This document shows, piece after piece, positions 17,343 to 26,285 of a DNA stretch of 39,320 nt. Both the position numbers and the translations under genes were made by a program. The DNA comes from CAYSLU01 sp964431965. Its GTDB lineage: Bacteria; Verrucomicrobiota; Kiritimatiellia; CAIKKV01; CAYSLU01. Where the stretch lies: positions 1-39,320 of the forward strand of contig CAYSLU010000047.1 in the NCBI GenBank assembly GCA_964431965.1, in the 5' to 3' direction. The notes beneath the pieces were generated by a model, which searched no databases, was not told the origin of the DNA, and saw only the letters and a program-made list of their open reading frames with translations. The stretch's first letter is position 1; the number at the start of each line of letters is the position of its first letter.

Positions 17343-17407
17343 GGACCAAAGACCTTAGACTACAGACCGCTGACGACTGACCTCTGATAACTGATCACTG
17401 ACAGCTG
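17343..17407. repeat. low-complexity GACTGA/TGATCACTGA-type spacer repeat
   Basis: The spacer between the GH38 gene and the partial gene upstream holds short iterated units (CTGACGACTGACC, CTGATAACTGATCACTGACA). It translates antisense as the commonly seen spurious string VISYQRSVV. It is not coding. Confidence 0.55.
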
Positions 17408-17421
17408 CCCCCCCCACTTCT

Positions 17422-17850
17422 CTAGTGCGCCGTGGGATCGACTTCCTTCAACAGCTCGCCGCCGGCCTTGGGCGCGATCCGATCCTTGTACTGCACGGTC
17501 GCCGGCCGCACCACGATCGGGTCCGCCGCGGATGCGCCGATGCCCGTCACTCGACCCTTGGCAGCCACGCATTCGCCCGTCTGTACTGTGCCGACGATGC
17601 CGAGCGAGACCTTGCCGGACACGAACAGCAGGACCTTCAGATCCGAACTCGGCTCGATGGTCAGCAGCCGCACCTCGTTCGTCGTCGCCGGATCGCCCGC
17701 CCGCTCGATCACCTTCAGGTAGCGGAACGTGTGATACATGCCCGTCCGCTCCTTCACGAGTTGGGCACGCGCCGGCGCCTCGATCCGGGTGAGCTCCAGC
17801 GCCAGCTCGTTGCCGTTCCGGACCGGCTCACCCAGCGCCACGCCACACGC
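17422..17850 (-). CDS. unrecognised protein, C-terminal part only
   Basis: The reading frame enters from the assembly gap and runs about 142 residues to a TAG stop. Visible features are a mixed alpha/beta sequence with MYHTFRYLKVIERAG and repeated short strands (VRLLTIEPSSDLKVLLFVSG, KVSLGIVGTVQTG). No Cys or metal motifs and no obvious domain can be named. The ORF can be read through the Ns into the next gene, but the gap length is arbitrary and the upstream part is clearly a different, membrane protein. Function unknown. Confidence 0.5.
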   Translation of the reverse strand, partial: ACGVALGEPVRNGNELALELTRIEAPARAQLVKERTGMYHTFRYLKVIERAGDPATTNEVRLLTIEPSSDLKVLLFVSGKVSLGIVGTVQTGECVAAKGRVTGIGASAADPIVVRPATVQYKDRIAPKAGGELLKEVDPTAH

Positions 17851-17950
17851 NNNNNNNNNNNNNNNNNNNNNNNNNNNNNNNNNNNNNNNNNNNNNNNNNN
17901 NNNNNNNNNNNNNNNNNNNNNNNNNNNNNNNNNNNNNNNNNNNNNNNNNN
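17851..17950. other. assembly gap (100 N)
   Basis: A run of exactly 100 N marks a scaffold join of unknown true length. It hides the start of the 17422 gene and the end of the DUF2238-like gene. Confidence 0.99.
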
Positions 17951-18570
17951 CCAATCCGGATCCACACAGCCGCCACCGCCGAACCGACGAAGTTCGAGAC
18001 CAAGTCCCAGCCGGTGTTAACGTAGCCGCCGACGTTGGTCTCGGGCACGGTGAGCGTCGCGATGAACTCGACGATCTCGTTCGCCGCGCCGAATCCCATC
18101 CCGGCCGCCGCGCAGATGGTCAGCAGCCCCGCCGTCGGCGCCACCGGTCCGAACCGCCGGAGCGAAGCACGCAGCCCCTGCCAGCACACCCACGTCGTCA
18201 CGCCGAATCCGTAGGCGTGAACGACCTGATCGTACTTCAGCCGGTCCGGAATGATCCACCAACTGTACAGCACGCGGATGTCGCCGGCGATTGGCCAGGA
18301 CGCCGGCACCGGCACGAGCCCGCCGGCCATGTGCAGCAGGCCCCACAGGCTCAGGCACCAGAGCACGGCCGTGGTGAATCGCACCCGCGCATGGATCCAG
18401 GCCACGAGCCCGAGCAGCCCGACCATGACGGCGATGTAGAGCAGGAACTCGGAGTTCGACGTGCGCGTCGTAACCACCGCCGCGAGGATCGTGTACGCGC
18501 AGGAAAAGATCCCGACCGGCAGCAGATTGCGAAACGGCGGACGGCCATCGGCATCGCAGGCTGTATTCAT
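17951..18570 (-). CDS. DUF2238 (YjdF-like) inner-membrane protein, C-terminus lost in gap
   Basis: About 206 residues from MNTACDADG are visible before the gap. Six or so membrane segments are seen, together with motifs I associate with DUF2238: YDQVVHAYGFG in the middle, GAANEIVEF in a later helix and GGYVNTGWDLVSNFVG near the end. The family is membrane-bound and of unknown function. The conserved His, Glu and Asp residues lie at helix ends. The start is the Met preceding the first membrane segment; the longer upstream frame is poor in hydrophobic residues and probably not coding. Confidence 0.7.
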
Positions 18571-18804
18571 GCCGCCAACGATACCCGGGGCCGCAGCGTG
18601 GTCAACCGCAGAATCTGGCCGTTTCAGGAAATGCTGGCATCCACCCCATCCGCGGAGTTCTCGCGGCGCTCGTTCCCGCGACCGAGCCCGTGACACCACC
18701 CGTCCTCTGTGACCGTCCTCACGGGTCCCGCCATGCCGTCAGTCCACCTCACCGCCGATCCGCAGCCAACCTTGTGTTGAATGCCGCGCCCTGACCCCTG
18801 ACGC

Positions 18805-18908
18805 ATGGCCTCAGAACGGCCTGAAGGCCGCACTACGAACACCAAGACTGGCCTTCCAGCGCTTGTAGTGCGGGCTTCAGCCCGTCATCCGGACGGCACG
18901 CCGGCCAT
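18805..18908 (+). repeat. R2 palindromic element, copy A
   Basis: This 104-bp element runs from ATGGCCTCAGAACGGCC to GGACGGCACGCCGGCCAT. It holds two small hairpins that are inverted relatives of each other: CGGCCTGAAGGCCG next to CACTAC, and GTAGTG next to CGGGCTTCAGCCCG. Its reverse-strand relative is at 35192-35277. It creates an in-frame false N-terminal extension to the YfhO-like gene. The remaining 18571-18804 and 18909-19029 show no gene. Confidence 0.88.
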
Positions 18909-19029
18909 CGCGCGAATTGCTGCAGAGGCAGACGCCAGCCTTGACAGCCACCCGTCATCCACGTTAGGGAAAAGGGGCAGTGTGGGCCCCGGGGGAGCAA
19001 GGGGCAGGCCCGCGCGCGCCCGCACGTCC

Positions 19030-19035
19030 GGAGGA
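19030..19035 (+). promoter_or_regulatory. ribosome binding site deciding the GTG start of the YfhO-like gene
   Basis: GGAGGA sits 3 bp before GTG at 19039. It favours this start over the ATG at 18805, which is the first base of a dispersed R2 repeat. Confidence 0.55.
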
Positions 19036-19038
19036 CGT

Positions 19039-21132
19039 GTGATCGGCATCAACTCCCGCGTCGGGGGCGTTGTTCGCAGGCGGGCGCGCCCACTCACGAA
19101 CTCGTCGTTCGTCACCGTCCACTCCGCCGCCGCGCAGCGGACCCTCGCCATCGTGGCGCTGGTCGGCGCGTGCCTGCTGGTTCACCGGGCCATGCTGGAG
19201 CGCTCCGACGGCTTCTTCGCCTGCCTCATCCGCTGGGACCTGTGCGAGTTCATGTGGCCCAAGCTGGCCTACCTGTCGGACTGCCTGCGCAACGGGATCT
19301 GGCCCGTATGGAATCCCTACGACTTCGCCGGGACCCCGGTGTTCTCCAATGTGCAGACGCTGTACCACAACCCGCTGGTCGTGCTGTATGCGGCTACGGT
19401 CGGCTTCTCGCTCGGCTCGCTGCAGGTGTATCTCCTGCTGCTCTACGTCCTCGGCGCCGTCAGCATGTACGCGCTCGCCCGGCACAGCGGCAGCCCGCGT
19501 CCGCTCGCCGTGCTCTTCGGCACGCTCTACGTCGCCAGCGGCTTCGCGCTGGGCAATGCACAGCACCTGCCGCAGATGAGCCTGTACCTGACCGAGCCGC
19601 TGGCGCTGGTGTTGCTCATGCGCTTCACCCGGCGCCCCGGCTCGGGCGCGTTCGGCCTCGCCGTGACCGGCGTCTGCCTGCTGATCAGTTGCGGCTACCC
19701 GAGCATCCTGGGTCATCTCTCGATCTTCAACGTGCTCGTCACCGGCGGCCCGCTCCTGCAGAGCCGACAGTGGCGGCCGCTCGCGGGCGTCCTGGCCATC
19801 CATGGCGTCGCCCTCGCGGTCATGCTTCCCATGCTGCTGCCCGCCGCGCTCAGCCTCCCGCACATCACGCGCGGTGCGGGCGTGAGCTACACGGACTACG
19901 TGAGGCACTCGCTGCCCCCGGCCAACTTCGCGAGTTCGTTCAACCCGTTCCTGGGGCTGATGAAGCAGGTTGGGGAGCCCCTCGACATCTCGCTCCGCAA
20001 CTGCGCGCTCGGGCTACCCGTCGCCATGCTGCTCCTCTATGCCGTCGCCCGGCCAGCCGGCAACGGGCTTCTGCTGGCCTACGTCGCCGTGGCTGCGCTC
20101 GGCTGCCTCGGGGGGCGCCTGCCCACCGGGAAGATCTTCCACGCCATCCCCATTCTGGGAAACAGCATGCACGTGACCTACGAGTTCCGCGTCCTGCTGA
20201 TCGTGTCCGCCTTCCTGCTGGCGATCCGGACCGCGCCCCGGTTCCTCGCTGCGCGCACGAGCCGGCTGGCCACCATCTGCATCGCAGCGCCGCCCATCGT
20301 GTCCGTCGCCCTGATCCTTCCCGTCCTGCCGCGCCTGCGCATCGACCACATCAGCGCGTCGGCCGAATCGTTTCTGATGCTGCACCTCCCCGATGCGAGC
20401 GTCTGGGCCCTTGTGCTTGTCCTGCCGGCGATCTTCGCGGGAGCCTACCTGTCCGGCCTGACCCGGCCGCGCCTCTCGCTGCCGCGCATCGCCGTGCTGG
20501 CCGTGTTCGAGGCGGTCCTGTCATCCGGATTCAACTACCTCACCGTCGTGTCGCGGATGGGCCCGCAGGATCGCGAAGCCTGTGTCAGCGCCGAGCAGCG
20601 CCGCCCGGCCGGCTTCGCCGTCCCCGACCCGTTCGTCCGCTACCGAATCCATCCGGACCCCACCAGCATGGGCTCGGTGTTCAAGATGCACTCCGACTGG
20701 GGCTACGACAGCACGGTCCTGCGCACGACCAGCGCGCTCGTGAAATCCCCGCGCGCCCACCTGCTATACGGCCCCTACCTGCGCGTGATGCCGGCCGGAA
20801 GCGCCGGCGACGAATCGCTGCGCGCCATCGAGCACCGGATCACGGCCTATGGCCCCAATCGCGCCGAAGTGGCGTTCGCGGCGCCCGGCGAGCCAGTCAC
20901 CGCCGTGCTGAGCTTCGCCTACTACCCGGGCTGGCACGCCACGTCGGAAGGGAAGGAGCGGCCATGTCACGCCGTTCTGGGAGGGCTGACGGGGGTCGAT
21001 CTGGAGCCCGGCGACCAACAGCTCGCGCTGCAGTTCCGGCCGACCTATTACTACGTCCTCGGCCTGTGCAGCTTCGCGATACTGGCGGCCTTGCTGGTGG
21101 CTGGGGTCCGAGAACATCGCCTGACTCACTGA
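19039..21132 (+). CDS. YfhO-like polytopic membrane protein
   Basis: This 697-residue protein has about 12 membrane segments. The first loop reads FMWPKLAYLSDCLRNG, then WPVWNPYDFAGTP, as in YfhO/DUF6541-type glycosyltransferase-like proteins where a conserved plan (entry motif, W-N-P, G-x-P) follows the first helix. The C-terminal soluble part contains YYPGWHATSEGK and LEPGDQQLALQFRP before a last helix, again typical of YfhO. The Bacillus family member is needed for glycosylation of lipoteichoic acid. The GTG start is chosen because the only upstream ATG belongs to a repeat. Its stop codon overlaps that of the convergent octaheme cytochrome gene. Confidence 0.8.
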   Translation: MIGINSRVGGVVRRRARPLTNSSFVTVHSAAAQRTLAIVALVGACLLVHRAMLERSDGFFACLIRWDLCEFMWPKLAYLSDCLRNGIWPVWNPYDFAGTPVFSNVQTLYHNPLVVLYAATVGFSLGSLQVYLLLLYVLGAVSMYALARHSGSPRPLAVLFGTLYVASGFALGNAQHLPQMSLYLTEPLALVLLMRFTRRPGSGAFGLAVTGVCLLISCGYPSILGHLSIFNVLVTGGPLLQSRQWRPLAGVLAIHGVALAVMLPMLLPAALSLPHITRGAGVSYTDYVRHSLPPANFASSFNPFLGLMKQVGEPLDISLRNCALGLPVAMLLLYAVARPAGNGLLLAYVAVAALGCLGGRLPTGKIFHAIPILGNSMHVTYEFRVLLIVSAFLLAIRTAPRFLAARTSRLATICIAAPPIVSVALILPVLPRLRIDHISASAESFLMLHLPDASVWALVLVLPAIFAGAYLSGLTRPRLSLPRIAVLAVFEAVLSSGFNYLTVVSRMGPQDREACVSAEQRRPAGFAVPDPFVRYRIHPDPTSMGSVFKMHSDWGYDSTVLRTTSALVKSPRAHLLYGPYLRVMPAGSAGDESLRAIEHRITAYGPNRAEVAFAAPGEPVTAVLSFAYYPGWHATSEGKERPCHAVLGGLTGVDLEPGDQQLALQFRPTYYYVLGLCSFAILAALLVAGVREHRLTH

Positions 21133-22688
21133 TTGTACCGCTGGCGGGTCGTCTGGCGCAGGGCTTCGACTTCCTCGGGCTTCAGGCCCTTCTGCCACAG
21201 ATGCTCCTCGGCGGTCAGAAGCTCGGCGACCTTGGCCTCATACTTCTTCTTCATCTCGGGGCTGCGCGACGCCGCGGCTTCGACGACGGCGGGCAGGAAC
21301 CGGGTGTAGAAGTGCTTGCTGACCTCGTACATGCCGTGCCAGTGCGTATAGTCGGGCCCCATCATGCTCGCGCCGTGCCGCGCCCGGCGCCCCTCGTGGT
21401 GCCACAGCTCGTAGAACACCCACTGCACCTCGTGCTCGAACGGCGCCTTGGCGCTCAGGACGCCGTCCGCCACCAGCTCATCCATCAGGCGCTGCGCCGG
21501 CTTAGCGAACTTGTCGTTGTACAGCACGACCAGGGAGTCGTACTGGCTGTAGAAGTTGTCGATGAACGAATCGTTGTGGCAGTTCAGGCACACGCCCTTC
21601 ATGTTCTGCCGCCGCTCCTGCCAGGCGAGCGTCGACGCAACCTTCCGGTCCACATTGGTCGCCACAAGTTGCTCGCCCACCAGGATCCGCTCGCGGGTCG
21701 ATACCGTGTCGCCCACCTTCGGCAGCGGCCGCGTGTCGGGATAGTCTTCCTTGAAGCCGTCCGTGAACGTGACGAGGTTGATCTTGGTGCTGATCGCGGG
21801 GCGCAGCGTCCAGCTGATGCGCTCGCCGACGTCGTGGCTGTTTCCGGCCACCGGCCCCTTGGGCGTACTGTAGCTGCCGATGTGGCAGCTCGCGCACGTG
21901 GGAGCCGCCGAGTAGTCCTTGCCCAGCACCCAGTCGCCGTCCTTGTCCAGCGCCATCCGGTCGCGGCTCGCGTGGAACGCGATGCCGTGCTTGGACTCGT
22001 TGTAGATCTCGATCTGCGGGTGGTCCGGCCCCATGTGGCACTTCCCGCAGTTCTCGGGCGAGCGCGACAGCTTGGCCTCGAACCCGTGCCGGGAGTGGCA
22101 GGCGTGGCAGGACCCCTTCGACCCGTCCGGGTTGAGGCGGCCCACGCCGCTGTTGGGCCACGACATCGGGTCGATCAGCGGCTTGCCGGAGGCCGCGCGA
22201 ACGACTTCCCCGCTCGCGTTCCGCTGGAACTTGACGATCCCGCCGTGGCACTGCCAGCACCCGTTGACGGCGTCGGCGATGTTGCCGGGCTTGCCCGCCA
22301 CCTTCTCGGCCAGCACGTTGTCCAGGCTCGCGAGGATCTCGCCGGCCTTGGCGTGATGGCTGCGGGTGAACTCCTGGAACTCGCGGTCGTGGCACTGCGC
22401 GCAATCCTTGGGCGTGACCAGCGCGGATACGTAGACGCCCTCGTGCAGCCAGGCGTCGGGCTCGCCCTTCGTCGCGCCGTGGCACTCCAGGCACCCCACG
22501 CCTTCCTTCCCGTGCCGGGAGCGCTCCCACTCCATCACCAGCGCCGGGGAGACCGTGCGGTGGCACTCCTCGCAGGACTTCGCGCCATTGCCCGCCTTCG
22601 GCTCCTGCGCGGACGCCACCGGCACCAGGCTCCCGATCCAAAGCGCACCCGCCAGCCCCATACCGACCCGCAGACTTCGCGTTCTCAT
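21126..22688 (-). CDS. octaheme c-type cytochrome, hydroxylamine-oxidoreductase-like
   Basis: This 520-residue exported protein has a signal peptide (MRTRSLRVGMGLAGALWIG to VASA). Eight CxxCH haem sites start at residues 39, 66, 96, 144, 194, 214, 265 and 367. The late block EGRRARHGASMMGPDYTHWH around 432-451 and the helical C-terminus fit the octaheme HAO/ONR superfamily. Members oxidise hydroxylamine or hydrazine, or reduce nitrite, depending on lineage. The HAO cross-link tyrosine may correspond to Tyr447 in this block, but I cannot settle this without an alignment. No membrane anchor or cytochrome partner gene is adjacent. A good AGGAGCAAGAC leader precedes the ATG. The predicted location is periplasmic. 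Confidence 0.88.
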   Translation of the reverse strand: MRTRSLRVGMGLAGALWIGSLVPVASAQEPKAGNGAKSCEECHRTVSPALVMEWERSRHGKEGVGCLECHGATKGEPDAWLHEGVYVSALVTPKDCAQCHDREFQEFTRSHHAKAGEILASLDNVLAEKVAGKPGNIADAVNGCWQCHGGIVKFQRNASGEVVRAASGKPLIDPMSWPNSGVGRLNPDGSKGSCHACHSRHGFEAKLSRSPENCGKCHMGPDHPQIEIYNESKHGIAFHASRDRMALDKDGDWVLGKDYSAAPTCASCHIGSYSTPKGPVAGNSHDVGERISWTLRPAISTKINLVTFTDGFKEDYPDTRPLPKVGDTVSTRERILVGEQLVATNVDRKVASTLAWQERRQNMKGVCLNCHNDSFIDNFYSQYDSLVVLYNDKFAKPAQRLMDELVADGVLSAKAPFEHEVQWVFYELWHHEGRRARHGASMMGPDYTHWHGMYEVSKHFYTRFLPAVVEAAASRSPEMKKKYEAKVAELLTAEEHLWQKGLKPEEVEALRQTTRQRYNQ

Positions 22689-22823
22689 GTCTTGCTCCTG
22701 GTGCTGACCGTCCTATGCCGTCGCGCCATGCCGGGCTTATACGGGAATGACGTTGCAGCGTCCACGGGAACTGCAGGCGCGCGGAATCCGATTCGAGCAG
22801 GCGGCACACGACAGGCGGGCCCG

Positions 22824-25457
22824 TCACCGTACAATCAGAATCATGGACCGACCGTAGGCGGCCTCGTATGCGCCCATGTCGATCTGGCCGCCGCTCAGCC
22901 GCCTGGTGCCGCCGAGGTCGACGCCGCCGTGCAGGTCGGGCATCGCGAGGCCGCTGTCGATGCACGGTGAATCGATGGCCAGGTGATAGTCGCCGACGGC
23001 GTGGGCCAGTCCGTAGCCGCTCCCCGGATCGATGAAGCGGGGATTGTTCGTGGTATTGCCTTTCCCCGCGGGTTCGTGGGCGAGATCCGGCGAGCAACTG
23101 AACCCGACGCTGTTGGTGCCGGAGATGTCATTGGGGCCGCTGCCCCCGCGGTTGTTCCACACGATGAGATTGGTGGCGCTCCCGGCCAGCAGCATGATCC
23201 CGCCGACGTCGGGCGCCGCGTTGCCGGTGATGGTGCAGTTGCGGATCCGGGCGCCGCTGCTGTTGACAAACAGGCCGCCCGGACCGGACGTGCTGACGTT
23301 CGTGTTGCCGGCGATCAGGCAGTTCTCCACCATGCCGGCGGCGGTCACGTGGACCGCGCCATTCAAGACGCCCGACGCCCCCGCCGTGCTCCCGAGGATG
23401 ACGGAGTTGCGAAGGGTGGCAGGCCCGAACATCCGGACGGCCGCCCCCAGGCGGAGGCTGGTGTTGCTGACAATCGTGCAATGGGTCGCCGTGCCGGCGC
23501 CCATGTAGATCCCACCGCCCTGACCGGATCCGCCGCTTCCCCCCTTCGTGTTGTTCGCGAGCAAGATGCAGTTGCTCACCACCCCGCCCAGCATATAGAC
23601 CCCAGCCCCGTAGACCGCCGAGCCGGCGGTGATCGTCGAATCCCGCAGGAGTCCGGCCGTCAGCAGCACTCCCCCGCCAACATCATCGCTCGTGGCCGCG
23701 ATGCCCTTCGTGAGCGTCACGCCCTCGACCACCGCCGCCGGATTCGCCAGGCTCAGGATGCGGGTCGTGGCTCCGCCCGCCCGCTCAAGGATCGTCGCCG
23801 CCCGCCCGCCCACGCCCTGCACCGTGACCCCGCGCGTCACCATCACCTGATTGCTGATGAAGTAGGTCCCCGCGCCGATCAGGACCGTGCCGCCGGTCAT
23901 CACCAGGCCGATGGCGTCCTGAATGCTCGAGGCCGCGGTGCCCCAGTTCGTATAGGGAGCCAGATTGGCGCCGTTTGTCGCCACATAGGTGGTCGATGCG
24001 TAGACCTTGATGAAATCGGTCCTGGTCACGGAAGCGACTTCGCCCGCCTCGTTGCTCGCCGTGAGCATGACGGTGCGGAACCCGGGCGTGGCGTACAGAT
24101 TGGTGACGGACGCGATGGCATACCCCTCCCTCGTGGTGCCGTCCAGATCCCACCAGTAGTAGAGGTTGTTCGTGTCGCCGCCGGCAACGCGCGCCGTGAA
24201 CACGGCCTCCAGCGAGAGCGGCGCCTCGTGGATATCGGCAAGGAAATCCACGTCGAGCGGCCCGGTCCCAAACGCGGGCGATTCGAGGGCGCCCATGTCG
24301 TGCCGGGCCGCGCCGTCGCCGTCACCGTCGGCGGGGCGCGCCGTTCCGCCGTAGTCGGTGACGACCGCGGCGATGTTGGTTCCGGCATCGATGCAGGGCG
24401 ATCCCACACCCAGCGCAAAATCGCCGTTGGGCCGGTCCGCGAAGGAGGGGTCGGTCACGATGTTCCCGCTGCCCCCCGGGTCGTGGATCAGGTCGGGCGA
24501 GCAGCAGCCCCGGACATACGTCTCGGAGCCGTTCGTGTTGATGTTGTCGTCCTGCCCCGACGACAGCGTGTTGAAGTAGACGATCGTATTGGTGACGCCG
24601 CCCGCCAGGCGGTACACCCCGCCGCCGTCCATGTCGGAGGGCGCCTGGTTGTCGACGACCGTGCAGTTGAGCACGCTGGCGCCCGCATGCCCCACATAGA
24701 TGCCGCCGCCACCATAGACGAACGACCCGCTCCGGTTGCCGAACACCACGCAGTTCATCACGCGCCCGGCGCCTTCGATCGCGATGCCGCCACCGTGGTG
24801 GCCAGCGGCGTTCTGTGAGACACGGCAGCGGTCCACGCCCCCTCCGGTCATGCAGATGCCGGCGCCGGCCCGCCCCGAGGTGTTGGACGAGACGCGGCAG
24901 TCGACGAGCAAGCCGCCGGTCATGTAGGCGCCGGCTCCGCGACCGGCCGCGCCGCCGCCGCTCAGCGTAACGTTCTTCGTGAGGACACAGTTCGTGACGT
25001 GCCCGCCGATCATGTAGACGCCGGAGCCATAGTAGGCGGAGTTGTTGGTGACGATGCAGTTCCGGACCGTCCCGTCCGCGAGGTAGATGCCGCCGCCGTT
25101 GCCGTTGGTCGTGCCGCCGGTGATGGTCAGCCCGTCAATCGTCGCCCCGGCCGCGGCCACGGAGAATACGCGCCGGCCACTGACGTTGCTGGCGCTGACC
25201 GTGGTCTGGCCCGCGCCCGCGACGCTCGTCACGGTGATGCTGTTCGTAACCACGATCGTTGCGCCGATGTAGAACGTGCCGTTCGAAAGCACGATCGTGT
25301 CCGTATCGTGGGCTTTCGCTACAGCGGCGTTGACCGTCCTGAGCGCACTGGTCCACGTCAGACCGTCCGCGCCATCGTCTCCGCTCAGCGCAACGTGGTA
25401 GTCCACGGCGTATGAAGACGCAGCCAGGAGCATCATGATGCCGAAACCGAGACGCAT
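22824..25457 (-). CDS. secreted right-handed beta-helix protein with central PKD-like domain
   Basis: This 877-residue protein starts at MRLGFGIM after GGAGGACGGC. A signal peptide (MLLAASSYA) is followed by a first parallel beta-helix (about 20-385) full of short units such as GGGIYLADGTVRNCIVTNN. A PKD-like Ig domain (about 400-480, YYWWDLDG...VMLTASNEAG) comes next, then a second beta-helix (about 490-840). Both helices end in the SPCIDAG or SPCIDSG plus DMGAYE/DMGALE cap typical of these adhesin/pectinase-like proteins. The fold binds or cleaves polysaccharide at the cell surface. No anchoring signal is visible at the C-terminus. Confidence 0.9.
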   Translation of the reverse strand: MRLGFGIMMLLAASSYAVDYHVALSGDDGADGLTWTSALRTVNAAVAKAHDTDTIVLSNGTFYIGATIVVTNSITVTSVAGAGQTTVSASNVSGRRVFSVAAAGATIDGLTITGGTTNGNGGGIYLADGTVRNCIVTNNSAYYGSGVYMIGGHVTNCVLTKNVTLSGGGAAGRGAGAYMTGGLLVDCRVSSNTSGRAGAGICMTGGGVDRCRVSQNAAGHHGGGIAIEGAGRVMNCVVFGNRSGSFVYGGGGIYVGHAGASVLNCTVVDNQAPSDMDGGGVYRLAGGVTNTIVYFNTLSSGQDDNINTNGSETYVRGCCSPDLIHDPGGSGNIVTDPSFADRPNGDFALGVGSPCIDAGTNIAAVVTDYGGTARPADGDGDGAARHDMGALESPAFGTGPLDVDFLADIHEAPLSLEAVFTARVAGGDTNNLYYWWDLDGTTREGYAIASVTNLYATPGFRTVMLTASNEAGEVASVTRTDFIKVYASTTYVATNGANLAPYTNWGTAASSIQDAIGLVMTGGTVLIGAGTYFISNQVMVTRGVTVQGVGGRAATILERAGGATTRILSLANPAAVVEGVTLTKGIAATSDDVGGGVLLTAGLLRDSTITAGSAVYGAGVYMLGGVVSNCILLANNTKGGSGGSGQGGGIYMGAGTATHCTIVSNTSLRLGAAVRMFGPATLRNSVILGSTAGASGVLNGAVHVTAAGMVENCLIAGNTNVSTSGPGGLFVNSSGARIRNCTITGNAAPDVGGIMLLAGSATNLIVWNNRGGSGPNDISGTNSVGFSCSPDLAHEPAGKGNTTNNPRFIDPGSGYGLAHAVGDYHLAIDSPCIDSGLAMPDLHGGVDLGGTRRLSGGQIDMGAYEAAYGRSMILIVR

Positions 25458-25695
25458 GCCGTCCTCCAATCCAAGTGCCACAGAATACGACACGGGCCGC
25501 ATGGATCCATCACTGTGAGTCTGCGCCGAAGAACGCCGCCAATCAACGCGTCAATACTCGCGCGCTCGACAGGCAGACCGGGCAGGCGTCGCGTGCCGTG
25601 CGGCGCCACGGTTCGCGCCGGGCAGGCGACGACGCGCCCGGATGCAGCGGCTTGCCCGTCTTGATTCGCCCCCAGCCTCCAACCATACGGCGGGC

Positions 25696-25932
25696 ATGAA
25701 GAGGTCCGTCATCGCGACCGATCCCGACGTCATGGGTGGGACCCCGGTGTTCCGTGGGACGCGGGTACCGGTACAGACGCTCCTGGACGACGTGGAGGCG
25801 GGCGACTCGACTGATGACTTCCTCAAAGGATTCCCGACTGTGAGCCGCAAGCAGGTGATCGCCGAGCTATCGGGCGGTGCGGCACACGCCCTCACGGCGG
25901 GAGGGGCAACGGCCTCGGTGCCCCGTGAATGA
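25696..25932 (+). CDS. DUF433 family protein (antitoxin-like)
   Basis: This 78-residue protein contains the DUF433 core DPDVMGGTPVFRGTRVPVQTLLDDVEAG, then DDFLKGFPTVSRKQVIAEL, a short helix-turn-helix-related fold. DUF433 proteins normally sit beside a DUF5615/PIN-like toxin gene. Here no toxin ORF follows, and the last 15 residues (GGAAHALTAGGATASV) look like frame run-on past the usual end. It may be an orphan antitoxin or the first half of a decayed pair. Start Met at 25696 is chosen at the beginning of the domain. Confidence 0.8.
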   Translation: MKRSVIATDPDVMGGTPVFRGTRVPVQTLLDDVEAGDSTDDFLKGFPTVSRKQVIAELSGGAAHALTAGGATASVPRE

Positions 25933-25986
25933 CAGGCAGCAGTCAGGTGCCTGGCGTGCTGTCCCCGAAATGGGCGGCAGAGTGAA

Positions 25987-26059
25987 GGTCATCCTGAGCA
26001 AAGCGAAGGATCTCGCGCCATGCGACCAGGCCGAGGTTCCTCTCTCCGCTCGGAATGAC
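25987..26059. repeat. R5 imperfect palindrome
   Basis: GGTCATCCTGAGCAAAGCG with GAAGGATCTCG on the left faces CGAGGTTCC and CGCTCGGAATGAC on the right. It is a hairpin type that is common between genes in environmental bacterial genomes. Spurious antisense peptides of the form AREILRFAQDD come from it. Nearby 26084-26107 resembles one arm end of the R3 family (CACTT, then CGGGACA). Confidence 0.6.
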
Positions 26060-26285
26060 AGGACGCTCGCGTCTTGCCGTGTCACTTGCGGGACAGCACA
26101 CCAGAGACACTGATCTTGCTCCGGCCCGCGAGGCCGCGGGCCATCCCGCAGTCTGGACAGCACCGCGCAGCACTGGGGCACCCTGCGACACGAGGGCGAT
26201 AGCCACCGGCGAAGCATCTCCATCGCAGCGGCTCGACCGAACCGCAGACCAACCGTTCCGAGTCCGCGATGGAACGGGGCGAACT

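Noticed and set aside
13836..17387. 1183-codon open frame on the plus strand
   Set aside because: It is antisense to the zinc-ribbon and GH38 genes and contains only Arg/Pro/Ala/His-rich composition typical of GC-rich shadow frames.
17343..17407. Coding C-terminus reading QLSVISYQRSVVSGL
   Set aside because: This peptide is a common artefact of a low-complexity spacer repeat, not a protein segment.
17422..18699. Single long frame through the 100 N at 17851-17950
   Set aside because: The gap length is arbitrary and the two sides are unrelated: a DUF2238-like membrane protein and a soluble C-terminal fragment.
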